Shown here piece after piece: positions 47,861-58,557 of a stretch of DNA of 64,000 nt; the stretch's first letter is position 1; each line of letters starts with the position of its first letter. This DNA is from Lolium rigidum (lineage: Eukaryota; Streptophyta; Magnoliopsida; Poales; Poaceae), in NCBI RefSeq assembly GCF_022539505.1, contig NC_061511.1, positions 33,800,620-33,864,619 on the forward strand, read 5' to 3'. The position numbers and the translations under genes are program-made. The notes beneath the pieces are model-generated. The model was not told where the DNA came from and searched no databases. It worked only from the letters and a program-made list of their open reading frames with translations.

Positions 47861-49919
47861 GAAGCTTTCCTCGCCGGGGAAGATCAGCATCTAGTCCTTC
47901 TTCATGAGCCCGAGCTTCTTGAGTAGGTTTGCATCTTGGTTGGAGATCTTGGATCTCTACCACTCAGAGAACTTCAGGTCTTCCGTTGCCATTGCAGAGG
48001 TATGCTTGGAGAGCCTCGCCCGCGGTGGCATTAACTTGGTTGATTGTGATGGTGGAGAAAGCAAAGGAGCAAGAGCTTTGTTGTGACAATGGGGGATTTT
48101 GGAGAGAGACAGAGCAAGAGTGCGGCGCAGCGAAGGGATAAACGGAGGAAGAAGAAGACCCTTTATAGCAAACCTACGAATCGCCGTGCCGTTGGATGCA
48201 GCAGGAATGGGTTTGATGCTCTACACGTGTCTCTATGGGTAATAAAGTCTTTTTACTGCAAAGGAACTGGAAAGGCGCTACAGCGCGTGTGCTAGGGAAA
48301 GTGGAGGACGTGTGTCCCCCACTTGCATAACGTGTCAAGTACTGCAGACTTTTGGTCCCACAAGTCAATGACAGGACAGAGTTCGCGCCTTCCCGATACA
48401 GTGATCATGGCTATCATCAGCAATGACGTCATTATGTAGAAAACTGCGGTTGCAAATATTTTGAAGGTTGTCGACAGAGGAGTATCAATGATAATTTCGG
48501 GAGCCTTTGATCAAATACAAGTTTTTGTTCAAATGCTCGGGGGCTACTTTTTAAAGAGGTTTGGTAACGGAGTTGAGGCAGAAGGATAAACACTAGTCTA
48601 CAGCTGTCATAAAAAACAACGTCATTAAGAGAGAACTTCGAGCAGTTTTATCAAGAATATCGACAGGGAAGTTTCGAGCATGACAATAAAGAAAAGGCGA
48701 GAGCCTATGACCAAATACAAGCATTTGTTCATATGCTCGAGGGCTACTCCCATCGGGAGCGCTAGTCGTGCACCCGATAAAGAGGGGAGAATTAGAAGAA
48801 ATGACAATATAACGACAAAGGTGCTAAAAATGTGAGCCTACAACCAAGTACAAGAACTTGGTTGTAGCCTCGGGAGCTACTCCCATCGGGAACGTTGTTC
48901 GCGTGCCCGATGAAATTCAAGAAGTCATGGTGAGCATATTCCGAGTTATAAAATAACTCTTCATATACTCCCATCGGGAGGACAAGATAACAATATACAA
49001 GTCATCCGTTGACTCGAATAAATGTGCTATTTCAGCAGCTGAAAAAGGCACTCGACAATATATTCTCAGAGCGCCTCAGTCGCGAATTAATCTCTTAATG
49101 TCGCAATACTTTGCGAAGGTAAGTCCCCAGGATCTGTCCTGCGCGGCGTAGCACCGCCTCTGACGGCGTTTTGCTACTTTTTCCGTATCAACAGATACGA
49201 GGAAAAATCCTAACGGACGCGTTAGGTACCCGATAAAACATAACTGGAATTCGGCATCTGGTAAGACCTTAAGCGACACATGTCGAATTACGTCAGTATC
49301 CCGAGATCATGTCCAGGGACGTGATCTTAAAGTAGGTTTTTGCGGATTGCCACAAGAGCAGTTAACTGGTACCTGATCCGACAGATGAACCAGCCCCATT
49401 ACCGTTATCCCTGTACAACATACGATTACTTCATAAAGGTTGTTTATTGATTCGAAGAAACCATATGGTAATTGTAAAGATGGAGATTTTCCATGATTCT
49501 TCGATTCAGGCAAAATCTCGGGGGCTACTGACATAGGCATCCCTAATGGGCCTGCCGAAGAAGGTACCCGGGGTTTACTGAAGGCCCACGACCCGAAGAT
49601 TATGAAGCCCGGAAGCCCAGTTATGAAATAGTTGGGAAATATAGAGTTGTATTAGGAATAATGACTTGTAACTATTACGGGACGAACTCAAAGAGTTTCC
49701 CGAACTTTGTAACTTGTGTATTACGAAACCCTCGGCTCCGCCTCCTATATAGTGGGGAGTCGAGGGATAAAGAGAGGATCGATTTCATTGTCAACACAAC
49801 CCTCGTTTTCTAGTAGTCGAGTACTTTTCCGGCTGAAACCTTCGAGATGTACTTGCCCTCTACTTCCAGCAAAACCCTAGTCTACAACTTGTAGACATTG
49901 ACAAGTTAATCCCTTGTCA
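47861..49919 (+). mobile_element. 3' end of a Tat-like Gypsy element
   Basis: Non-coding interior with repeated ctcgggggctactcccatcggga phrases, which are typical of Tat/RIRE2-type elements. A purine tract (aaaatctcgggggctac) then precedes an LTR at 49529. No gag-pol is present. The 5' part was lost or never assembled. Confidence 0.65.
49529..49919 (+). repeat. LTR of the Tat-like element (copy left of gap)
   Basis: 391 bp, TGACATAGGCATCCC to CCCTTGTCA, with a TATA box (cctatatagtgg at 49743-49754). The identical feature is at 51679-52069 on the other side of the scaffold gap. The 3' boundary is tentative. Confidence 0.6.
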
Positions 49920-50004
49920 TTGCCGAAATAGTATCAATCAATCAAAGTTCTACTCAACAACAACAAAAATCACTAGAGCATTCTTGTCTACCCATAGCTT
50001 ATCC

Positions 50005-50317
50005 CTTTTTTTGAGAACACAGTACAACGCAGACGCTCACAAACACGCACGTACAAACACCCCTATGAACGCACGCACGCACACCCTACCCCTATGGGCA
50101 CCTTCGAGGGACTGAGCCGGCATATCTTGAGGTTGACGAAGTCACCACTGGCGCCTCGCTGTTCACGGGCACGTCACCTACCACTGAAAGCATAGCGCCG
50201 GTTAAATCCTGAAATAAATCCAGGTAAATGCAAACACCCATGCCAAATCTAGGACTTGAACCTGGGTGGGCTGGTTCCACCATAATGGACCTAACCACCG
50301 CAGCCAAACTCGTAACT
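50005..50317 (-). mobile_element. Au-type SINE, cut by the scaffold gap
   Basis: Same element as 52155-52475. Its tRNA-like head runs into the N gap. The left TSD ccatagcttatcc is at 49992-50004. Confidence 0.8.
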
Positions 50318-50417
50318 NNNNNNNNNNNNNNNNNNNNNNNNNNNNNNNNNNNNNNNNNNNNNNNNNNNNNNNNNNNNNNNNNNNNNNNNNNNNNNNNNNN
50401 NNNNNNNNNNNNNNNNN
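50318..50417. other. Scaffold gap of exactly 100 N
   Basis: One hundred consecutive N. The sequence left of it (48272-50317) is repeated to its right (50418-52468). Confidence 0.99.
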
Positions 50418-52468
50418 AAGGCGCTACAGCGCGTGTGCTAGGGAAAGTGGAGGACGTGTGTCCCCCACTTGCATAACGTGTCAAGTACTCGCAGACTTTT
50501 GGTCCCACAAGTCAATGACGGGACAGAGTTCGCGCCTTCCCGATACAGTGATCATGGCTATCATCAGCAATGACGTCATTATGTAGAAAACTGCGGTTGC
50601 AAATATTTTGAAGGTTGTCGACGAGAGGAGTATCAATGATAATTTCGGGAGCCTTTGATCAAATACAAGTTTTTGTTCAAATGCTCGGGGGCTACTTTTT
50701 AAAGAGGTTTGGTAACGGAGTTGAGGCAGAAGGATAAACACTAGTCTACAGCTGTCATAAAAAACAACGTCATTAAGAGAGAACTTCGAGCAGTTTTATC
50801 AAGAATATCGACAAGGAAGTTTCGAGCATGACAATAAAGAAAAGGCGAGAGCCTATGACCAAATACAAGCATTTGTTCATATGCTCGGGAGCTACTCCCA
50901 TCGGGAGCGCTAGTCGCGCACCCGATAAAGAGGGAAGAATTAGAAGAAATGACAATATAACGACAAAGGTGCTAAAAATGTGAGCCTACAACCAAGTACA
51001 AGCACTTGGTTTTGTAGCCTCGGGGGCTACTCCCATCGGGAACGTTGTTCGCGTGCCCGATGAAATTCAAGAAGTCATGGTGAGCATATTCCGAGTTATA
51101 AAATAACTCTTCATATACTCCCATCGGGAGGACAAGATAACAATATACAAGTCATCCGTTGACTCGAATAAATGTGCTATTTCAGCAGCTGAAAAAGGCA
51201 CTCGACAATATATTCTCGGAGCGCCTCGTCGCGAATTAATCTCTTAATGTCGCAATACTTTGCGAAGGTAAGTCCCCAGGATCTGTCTCGCGCGGCGTAG
51301 CACCGCCTCTCGACGGCGTTTTGCTACTTTTTCCGTATCAACAGATACGAGGAAAAATCCTAACGGACGCGTTAGGTACCCGATAAAACATAACTCGAAT
51401 TCGGCATCTGGTAAGACCTTAAGCGACACATGTCGAATTACGTCAGTATCCCGAGATCATGTCCAGGGACGTGATCTTAAAGTAGGTTTTTGCGGATTGC
51501 CACAAGAGCAGTTAACTGGTACCTGATCCGACAGATGAACCAGCCCCATTACCGTTATCCCTGTACAACATACGATTACTTCATAAAGGTTGTTTATTGA
51601 TTCGAAGAAACCATATGGTAATTGTAAAGATGGAGATTTTCCATGATTCTTCGATTCGAGGCAAAATCTCGGGGCTACTGACATAGGCATCCCTAATGGG
51701 CCTGCCGAAGAAGGTACCCGGGGTTTATCGAAGGCCCACGACCCGAAGATTATGAAGCCCGGAAGCCCGGTTATGAAATAGTTGGGAAATATAGAGTTGT
51801 ATTAGGAATAATGACTTGTAACTATTACGGGACGAACTCAAAGAGTTTCCCGAACTTTGTAACTTGTGTATTACGAAACCCTCGGCTCCGCCTCCTATAT
51901 AGTGGGGAGTCGAGGGATAAAGAGAGGATCGATTTCATTGTCAACACAACCCTCGTTTTCTAGTAGTCGAGTACTTTTCCGGCTGAAACCTTCGAGATGT
52001 ACTTGCCCTCTACTTCCAGCAAAACCCTAGTCTACAACTTGTAGACATTGACAAGTTAATCCCTTGTCATTGCCGAAATAGTATCGACCAATCAAAGTTC
52101 TACTCAACAACAACAAAAATCACTAGAGCATTCTTGTCTACCCATAGCTTATCCCTTTTTTGAGAACACGAGTACAACGCGGACGCTCACAAACACGCAC
52201 GTACAAACACCCCTATGAACGCACGCACGCACACCCTACCCCTATGGGCACCTTCGAGGGACTGAGCCGGCATATCTTGAGGTTGACGAAGTCACCACTG
52301 GCGCCTCGCTGTTCACGGGCACGTCACCTACCACTGAAAGCATAGCGCCGGTTAAATCCTGAAATAAATCCAGGTAAATGCAAACACCCATGTCAAATCT
52401 AGGACTTGAACCTGGGTGGGCTGGTTCCACCATAATGGACCTAACCACCAGAGCCAAACTCTGTAACT
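50418..52468 (+). repeat. Second copy of 48272-50317, probably a false duplication
   Basis: It starts exactly at the gap with aaggcgctacagcgcg, which is also at 48272, and runs colinearly through the Gypsy 3' end, LTR and SINE until the left contig ends. The differences are few and mostly CAG/CTG versus CG strings. Confidence 0.85.
51679..52069 (+). repeat. LTR of the Tat-like element (copy right of gap)
   Basis: 391 bp; pairs with 49529-49919. Confidence 0.6.
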
Positions 52469-52475
52469 CTGTTTG
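52155..52475 (-). mobile_element. Au-type SINE, complete, 321 bp
   Basis: On the minus strand it has a tRNA-like head with box A-like tggttaggtcc and box B-like ggttcaagtcc. The Au-SINE body (gatatgccggctcagtc, gtgtgcgtgcgtgcgttc) follows, and it ends gtgttctcaaaaaa. TSD ccatagcttatcc lies on both sides (52142-52154, 52476-52488). Confidence 0.9.
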
Positions 52476-52488
52476 CCATAGCTTATCC

Positions 52489-52603
52489 TCTTTGATTGAC
52501 AGTGCAACACATCTACACTTAATAAGGGCCAATACTCATTATCTTACACTATAAATATCTGACATAAGAAAAATGTTGTCAGTGTTGGAACGTATCATCT
52601 GGA
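52489..52603. other. No recognised feature
   Basis: Short AT-rich stretch between the SINE target site and the direct repeat. Confidence 0.5.
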
Positions 52604-53095
52604 GGACCGATGTGACAACTCGAACAGAAAGATTATTACACCATGACCACCACCAAGCTCCACTCAAAGAATCGTCCGGGATGGGAGGACAACATAATCC
52701 CCCGAAATAAAAATTGCAAATAACCTTTCAGAGATCGGTTCAAAGTATTATAATACATAATAAATAGTGTCGCCTTACAAACACAAATCATAAAATGCCC
52801 CAAGAAAAATGATTCCAAAAGCACTGCATGTCAGGAGTTCATCTTATCGTTCCACATTCAGCAAACAAAACAGGTATGGAGGCCACACATAAATATTATC
52901 AACATCAAAAGTCAAGTCAACGCATGATTGGCGACTGTGAAGGCTCACGACTTCACACAGTTGCTCCAATAAATTTTCAAGTTTGGAACGTCAAGTCGCT
53001 CGGGATAGAAGTAACTCCTGTTACTAGTTCCAAAAAAAAAAAAAAAAAACTTACGCCGCCCTTCCCTTTTCTTTCTTTTCTGATGATGATTTCAA
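52604..53095. repeat. Direct repeat, copy 2 (pairs with 45687-46190)
   Basis: Same order of sequence as copy 1, with an A18 run at 53032-53049 where copy 1 has only a short A run. Confidence 0.75.
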
Positions 53096-53109
53096 AACAA
53101 CAACACAAG

Positions 53110-53445
53110 CCATCGATCATACTACTGCAAGAGAAGCTAGCTTCAAGATCTTTTTTCTCTCGCATCCGATCCAAACTAATCTTGGTGCCGATGAACACCG
53201 TGCGCACACTTAATTGCGTGCTCGTCCGCCAGTGCGTGCGTGAACAAGGCGGGGACAGCGGGATCTCGGAGAGCCAGGCATCAACCCAGAGAGCAGCACC
53301 AGCTGCTGCCAGTGAGGTCCGGCCAGAGCAGAGCGGCGACGAGGCACCACAGCTGTCGGAGTGCAGACGATGAAGGAGCTTGAGGTTCTGCGTGTACAGG
53401 CACCGGATCCCCAGGCCGCCCTCATCTTTGGACCGACACGCCTTC
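53110..53445 (-). pseudogene. LINE reverse-transcriptase C-terminal fragment
   Basis: An open minus-strand frame reads CRSKDEGGLGIRCLYTQNLK, then LLHRLHS and WVDAWL. This is the order seen at the end of plant L1-type reverse transcriptases (CRPKxxGGLGIR ... NxxLL-K-L ... FWxDxWL). The fragment is about 100 codons with no catalytic motif left. It runs into the A-rich area at 53049. Confidence 0.6.
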
Positions 53446-53632
53446 GTTCAGTTTGGGTGGGCGGTGACCAGTTTTGTCCCCAACACCGCGAAACGTGCTA
53501 CTGGTTCTTGTCTGTTCCTAAAATTGATAGAAATGCATGGTCAGTAAGTATTCTTCATTGAGCAAGAACCTGGCGCGCGGGCAAGCAAAATCACTAATAT
53601 CAGATATATCGTCTGAACCACTCCATGTGAAA

Positions 53633-53857
53633 GAAGCTATGCACCAGCTGGAGAACACATTCGGAAGTAGCTAATGTAACCTCCGGGAAGAAATTAGATG
53701 CATCTCTGCTCAACAAGGGCACGCTACATTCTCCAGAATAGAAACCACTCGCCATGACAAGACCAATCCAGGCATCCATCGATCCATACGGGCTGGAATG
53801 CAGAGTAAATAAAAATCAGTGTGATCCTCTCCTTCGTAGCTAACTAACCAAAGAACT
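53633..53857. repeat. Upstream module, copy 1 (pairs with 54798-55038)
   Basis: Shares ggaagtagctaatgtaacc and catccatcgatccatacggg with the stretch directly upstream of the thaumatin-like gene. The related string cagtttgggtgggcggtgacc occurs at 53447, 54748 and, altered, near 54440. Confidence 0.85.
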
Positions 53858-53975
53858 CGTGCAGATCAAGCATCGTGCACATCGTCTTCATGATCACGGC
53901 AGTGCGGTCCTCTTGGAGTTGGTGCTCTTCCTTTGTGCTCGTGATGCACACCAGGAACACCTCGGCTCCTCCAAG
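53847..53975 (-). CDS. Possible terminal exon of an unrecognised gene
   Basis: A minus-strand frame of about 43 codons (LGGAEVFLVCITSTKEEHQL ... LDLHEFFG, stop) has protein-like composition and ends at the border of the duplicated module. No splice partner is identified, and the family is not recognised. It may be chance. Confidence 0.2.
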
Positions 53976-54797
53976 TAAATGGGATTGTTAGCCAAAATAA
54001 AGATGAAAAGTGTATTGAATCTTGTCGAGGCTGATATTGCAGAAGTCCGGATGAGGCAACCACATGCAACGGATACTCAATTCATGGATAACCCTTTCCA
54101 CTGTCCTGTAAACAATTATTCAGTCACTAAACCAGCTCTTCGAAACACAATATGGCCATCAGAACCTAGCATATTCTTGTGTCATCCTGAAACCTGTTAT
54201 TCTGCTAGTTGCCACATTTACATTCTGCTTAGTGGATAAAGGAAAAGATGCCTGTTCAGGCTGAACCCACTTATTTTTCATGTGCTTATTATTCGAAGTT
54301 ATTAAGGGTGGGTGCTGTTCATGGTGCATCCTCAAAACATTCTGAAAAACCCAAAACGTCTACGCAGATTAGTTTCCTATGTATGATCTGTTCCTTGTGT
54401 TTGAAGGGTTCCTGATTATTCCCCTACTGAACTGAATTTCCGTTTGGGTGCGCGATGACCAGTTTATACTGATTATTCTTCACATACCCTATGAGGATGA
54501 GGATGGCATCAATAAAGAAATAGCCGCAACGTTGGAGGCCTTCTTGCGTCCCAACGAGGATGACGATGGCTCTTTTATTAGCAAGATCACTAATTTGGAT
54601 GCACAGTTGATAACTGCAAGAGACCATATCCTGAGGATAAGTCCATGACTCTGAGGTCTGCGAGTGTGCCTAGTACAGAAAGAGAAACCTGATGATGAGT
54701 TGGTGATAACTTTATAAGTGGAAGCTCCATTCCCCTGCAGAACTGAATTCAGTTTGGGTGGGCGGTGACCAGTTTATACTGATTCTTCACATACTTA

Positions 54798-55038
54798 GCT
54801 ATGCACCGGGCTGGGGAAGACCAGTACGCCACATCCGGAAGTAGCTAATGTAACCTCCGGGAAGAAATTAGATGCATCTCTGCTCAACAAGGGCAGGCTA
54901 CATTCTCAAGAATAGAAACCACGTTCGCCATGACGGGACCAATCCAGGCATCCATCGATCCATACGGGCTGGAATGCAGAGTGAATAAAAATCAGTGTGA
55001 TGCTAGCTCTCCTTCGTAGCTAAGTAACCGTAGAACTC
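54798..55038. repeat. Upstream module, copy 2 (just upstream of the thaumatin-like gene)
   Basis: About 90% identical to 53633-53857 over roughly 200 bp. The rest of 53976-54797 holds no supported gene. Confidence 0.85.
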
Positions 55039-55079
55039 CATGGTTATTCTAACACGCATAGCACTCACGGCGCCTTGCC

Positions 55080-55087
55080 TATATAAA
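55080..55087 (+). promoter_or_regulatory. TATA box of the thaumatin-like gene
   Basis: TATATAAA 73 bp before the ATG, in a C/A-rich leader context (ccttgcctatataaacagcc), as in compact plant defence genes. Confidence 0.75.
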
Positions 55088-55159
55088 CAGCCTTGCACGT
55101 CCGCCTAAACGATATCACCAGTTCATCACCACCCCTGCAAAGCCAAGAAACAAGAGCAC

Positions 55160-55888
55160 ATGGCTACCATGGCCGAGCGCCTCGCCCTCGCCTTTCTGCT
55201 TGCGGCCGCCGCCGCTCTGGCGGCATCGGCGGTGGACACCAAGCTGACCCTGCAGAACCTCTGCCCGTTCCCCGTGACCCCGCTGGTCACCCCCAACGGG
55301 AACTTCTCCTCCATCTCCGACAACACCGTCGAGCTCGACCCCAACGGGGGGCTGGTCTCCTTCCCCTTCCCGGACACCTTCTGGGCTGGCAGCGTGGTGG
55401 CGCGCACCTTCTGCAGGACGCCGACCAGCTGCGACACGGGCTCGTCGCCGCCGAGGACGGTGGTCCAGCTGGCCGTGCACTCCACCGAGGACCTGGCGAC
55501 GTACAGCGTGAGCCTCGAGGACGGCTTCAACCTGGCGACGGTGGTCACCCCCCTGTTCAGCGCCGGCGGGCAGTGCCCGGCGCTGGGCTGCCCTCTGAAC
55601 CTCACCAACGGGTGCCCCATGGATCAGGTCAAAATCGACGACTGCGGCGTCATGGTGGCGTGCAAGGGGGACCCCGGGTACTTCAAGCGGCGGTGCCCGC
55701 TGACGCGGGTGAACGGTTCCGACCGTGAGCCACTGCCACAGAGCTGCATCGCGCCCCGCGAGCTCAAGGTCGTCTTCTGCCAGAAGGAGCTCGCCCATCT
55801 GACCATGGTCGGTGCCGCCTCCGCCCAGACGGAGCTCGCCCATCTGACCATGGTCGGTGCCGCCTCCGCCCAGACAGAGCACCTGTAA
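55160..55888 (+). CDS. Thaumatin-like protein (PR-5 family), divergent, repeated C-terminal tail
   Basis: Single-exon gene, 242 codons. Residues 1-24 are a signal peptide (AFLLAAAAALAASA), so it is secreted. The mature start TKLTLQNLCPFPV matches the family N-terminus, and FWAGSVVARTFC (74-85), YSVSLEDGFN (115-124), GQCPALGCPLNLTNGCP (137-153) and LKVVFC (202-207) follow family order. There are 11 Cys instead of the usual 16, and the GDCGG signature region is replaced by TSCDTGSSPPR. Three N-glycosylation sites (N48, N147, N185) are present. The family normally stops right after the final FCP; here residues 210-239 are two copies of a 15-residue unit. The family acts in defence and stress, some members binding beta-glucans. 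Antifungal activity of this one is unproven. Confidence 0.9.
   Translation: MATMAERLALAFLLAAAAALAASAVDTKLTLQNLCPFPVTPLVTPNGNFSSISDNTVELDPNGGLVSFPFPDTFWAGSVVARTFCRTPTSCDTGSSPPRTVVQLAVHSTEDLATYSVSLEDGFNLATVVTPLFSAGGQCPALGCPLNLTNGCPMDQVKIDDCGVMVACKGDPGYFKRRCPLTRVNGSDREPLPQSCIAPRELKVVFCQKELAHLTMVGAASAQTELAHLTMVGAASAQTEHL
55787..55876 (+). repeat. 45-bp coding tandem repeat, two units
   Basis: 55787-55831 and 55832-55876 differ at one base (acg/aca) and encode ELAHLTMVGAASAQT twice. A third unit starts GAGC and is cut by the stop. Confidence 0.95.
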
Positions 55889-56943
55889 TTTCATGATAAA
55901 TAAGCAGCTGCTCAGAATTCAACTTACTGTAAAGAGAAACAGATTGATGCGCCAATCGGGCTCTATCATACTGTAAATCTTCGAAAGTGAGCATATTACA
56001 TTGTAACTGGCCTGTCGATATAAGGCAGCCCACGCACAAATGAAATGATGATAGTGATCGAAGTCCCATTCTTTGCAAATATAAAATTGAATTCCTTCAG
56101 CAAATGAATGCATGTGAAGATAATAAGGAGGAATGAACAACACACGCTGGATTACCAAAAAAGTTACCAATTCGAACCAAGATATCATCAGCCATGCAAC
56201 GTCAACACTTATCAAAAAGTTTCCGACCATTGGTAAGCCTCTTTTCTGAAACTGTATGTCGTACTGGTGTGCAGCTTGTTCACGAGTGAAGAGAAGCAAT
56301 GGGACTGGGATCGATGTTCGTAATGTTGACAGATGTGCTTGTTGTTCATTAGATTTTGGTTGGCATGTATGGATGCCTGAAAGGCTGAACATGCTATAAT
56401 TAATGACGAATACTTCCAATGAGCTCCCACAATTAATGATGAATAGATTGGAAGATGACAGAAGAGACAGAATGCTTTTGGAAGATGACACAATTATTTG
56501 ACTGTTGTAGCTAACTTACCTTCCGGTGCTCTTGGGTCATCCCTTTTCCAATTCATTTTGTATGTCATTTATCGGAAAAATATTTGCTGGGAACGGGCCG
56601 CACATTGCCTCTTTTAGGGCCCCTCTTTAGATTGTGACACGTCGCCTTCCGCACGCATCTTAAAGCTGCCTAGAATCCCCTCATCAGTAGATACGTATCT
56701 GTGCTGTACCTGGACGTATCGGTCGGAGGAAAGGAAAAAAAGGATGATACGTACGTTCTATCCGTAGGCCTTCATATTAGCCGGACAATCTGGAAGATCT
56801 CATTACTTGCAACGAACGGAAATAGATAACGAAAATAGATTGCTATTGTAGAGAAAGACGGAACCAGGTGAATAGCGAAACTACTTGCCGCCGAAGCTAG
56901 CTCCGCCGTCTGGCAATCTGACGTTGCCGCAGCTGTAGTGCTA
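55889..56943. other. Intergenic, no supported gene
   Basis: AT-rich to 56520. Then a mixed stretch includes gggaacgggccgcacattgcc at 56590-56610, which could be a terminal repeat of the MULE-type gene that follows; no partner end is in the window. Confidence 0.4.
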
Positions 56944-58557
56944 ATGTCCAACGATCAGGAGGTGACCACAGTAGTTGAGATCACCGATGTGCAGTGCAAC
57001 GCTGCTGTCGCTGGTTGTGAGGTGATCACAGGAGGCGATACCGTCGATGTTCTGCACAATGCCGGTATTGCTGGTGGTGAGGTGGAGACAGGATCCGATG
57101 TCTCCAATGTCCAGTACAACGCTGCTTCCGCTGGCGCGCAGCCGGTTTCTTCCTTCACAGTAGACTCATCCCATGATCATGTTGCCATGGCCACCTCCTC
57201 GCCCCTTGCCGGCGACAAGACAATTCACGCGCCAGATGAACGGGCTTCCACGTTCACGGCGATCCAATCGAGCTCAAATCTGTCCACCTTGAAAGCTTCA
57301 TCTACAATGGCAAACTCCAATGAGGTACAAAACTGATCTATGTATTTGTGCAAACAATGTCATGATTTATTCGTAGAAATTAAGTTTAAATATATTTGAA
57401 TGTAGGTCCATGGTACTAGTTCTGAATTACTTGTTCCTAAAATTGGAATGGCTTTCAAGTCGGAGGAGGATGCATACGAATTTTACAACGAGTATGCCGG
57501 TAAGATTGGTTTTAACATCCAAAAGAGCCACTCAAAGTTGAGACCTGATAAATCAATATATCAGAAACATATAGTTTGTAGTAACGAAGGGAAAAGAGGT
57601 ACTCATTCGAAACATGACACTCTGAAACAAAATGCTGCCACAAGGTCTAGTTGTGATGCCCGCATTCAGTTCAGTATTACTCGTGAGGGAGTTTGGACGG
57701 TGCAGAAGGTTGTACTTGAGCACAATCATTATCTCGCAAGTCCAGATAAGAGACACATGTTGCGGTCGCAGCATCGTTTGGTAGAGTCTGATAAACTTGT
57801 GATTGGTCATATGAGGGAAGAGGGATTAAAGCCTGCCCAAGTGTTTAAGTTTTTCAAGCAGTGGTATGGAGGACCTTAACATGTACCTTTCTTGCGGGTG
57901 GATAGCAATAATTATATTGGCCGCGAACGAAAGAAGTATTTGGATGTCAATGATGCACAAACAAATGTTGGAATTCTTGAAAAACAAACAGTTAGAAGAT
58001 CCTTCTTTTTTTCTATGCCATACAATTAGATGAGCAGGATTGCCGGATAGCTAATTTCTTTTGGGCAGATGGTCAATCTATCATGGATTATGCTTGCTTT
58101 GGCGATGCTTTGTCATTTGACACCACTTTTCAAACAAATAAGTTTGAGATGCCCTTTGCACCACTTCTTGGAACTAACCATCATAAACAGACAATTCTTT
58201 TTGGAGCTGCGCTATTATTTGATGAAACCACCGATTCATTAATATGGCTCTTCAACACATTTTTAACAGTGGCAAACGACCTGTTACAATTTTCACAGAT
58301 CAATGTGCAACTATGGCCAAGGCAATTGACAAGGTTTTTCCAGGCACGAAACACCGTCTCTGTCTTTGGCACATTTATCAAAATGCTGCCAAGCATCTTA
58401 GCCATGTAATTTCAAACCATCCTCCGTTTCTTGCTGACTTTAAGATAGTTGTATACCTTGAAAATTCAGTGGCATACTTTGAGAAGAAGTGGCAAGAATT
58501 CTTGATTACTTATGATCTTGTGGAGAATTCATGGATACAAACTCTATATGGTTTTGC
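56944..58557 (+). pseudogene. FAR1-related / MULE-transposase-like gene, broken
   Basis: Exon 1 (56944-57324) encodes MSNDQEVTT and three loose repeats with a DV--NA---AG pattern. Donor gag^GTACAA and acceptor tgtag^ at 57405 join in frame. Exon 2 has a FAR1 DNA-binding domain (FKSEEDAYEFYNEYAGKIGF to HNHYLASPDKRH, 57451-57765). A MULE transposase domain follows (FFWADGQSIMDYACFGDALS, FAPLLGTNHHKQTI, IFTDQCATMAKAI, LCLWHIYQNA). Breaks: stop TAA at 57877, frameshifts near 57965, 58008 and 58268. The Copia element inserted at 58558 removes the rest. It may be a decayed MULE or FRS gene; light-signalling FAR1/FHY3 are domesticated relatives. Confidence 0.85.

Noticed and set aside
52380..52475. 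tRNA gene suggested by box A/B-like sequence
   Set aside because: It is the tRNA-derived head of the Au-type SINE, with tail and target duplications.
55919..56491. 190-codon minus-strand open frame
   Set aside because: It begins with GTG rather than ATG, lies in AT-rich intergenic sequence, is rich in Ile/Phe/Ser without domain features, and has no promoter or splice support.
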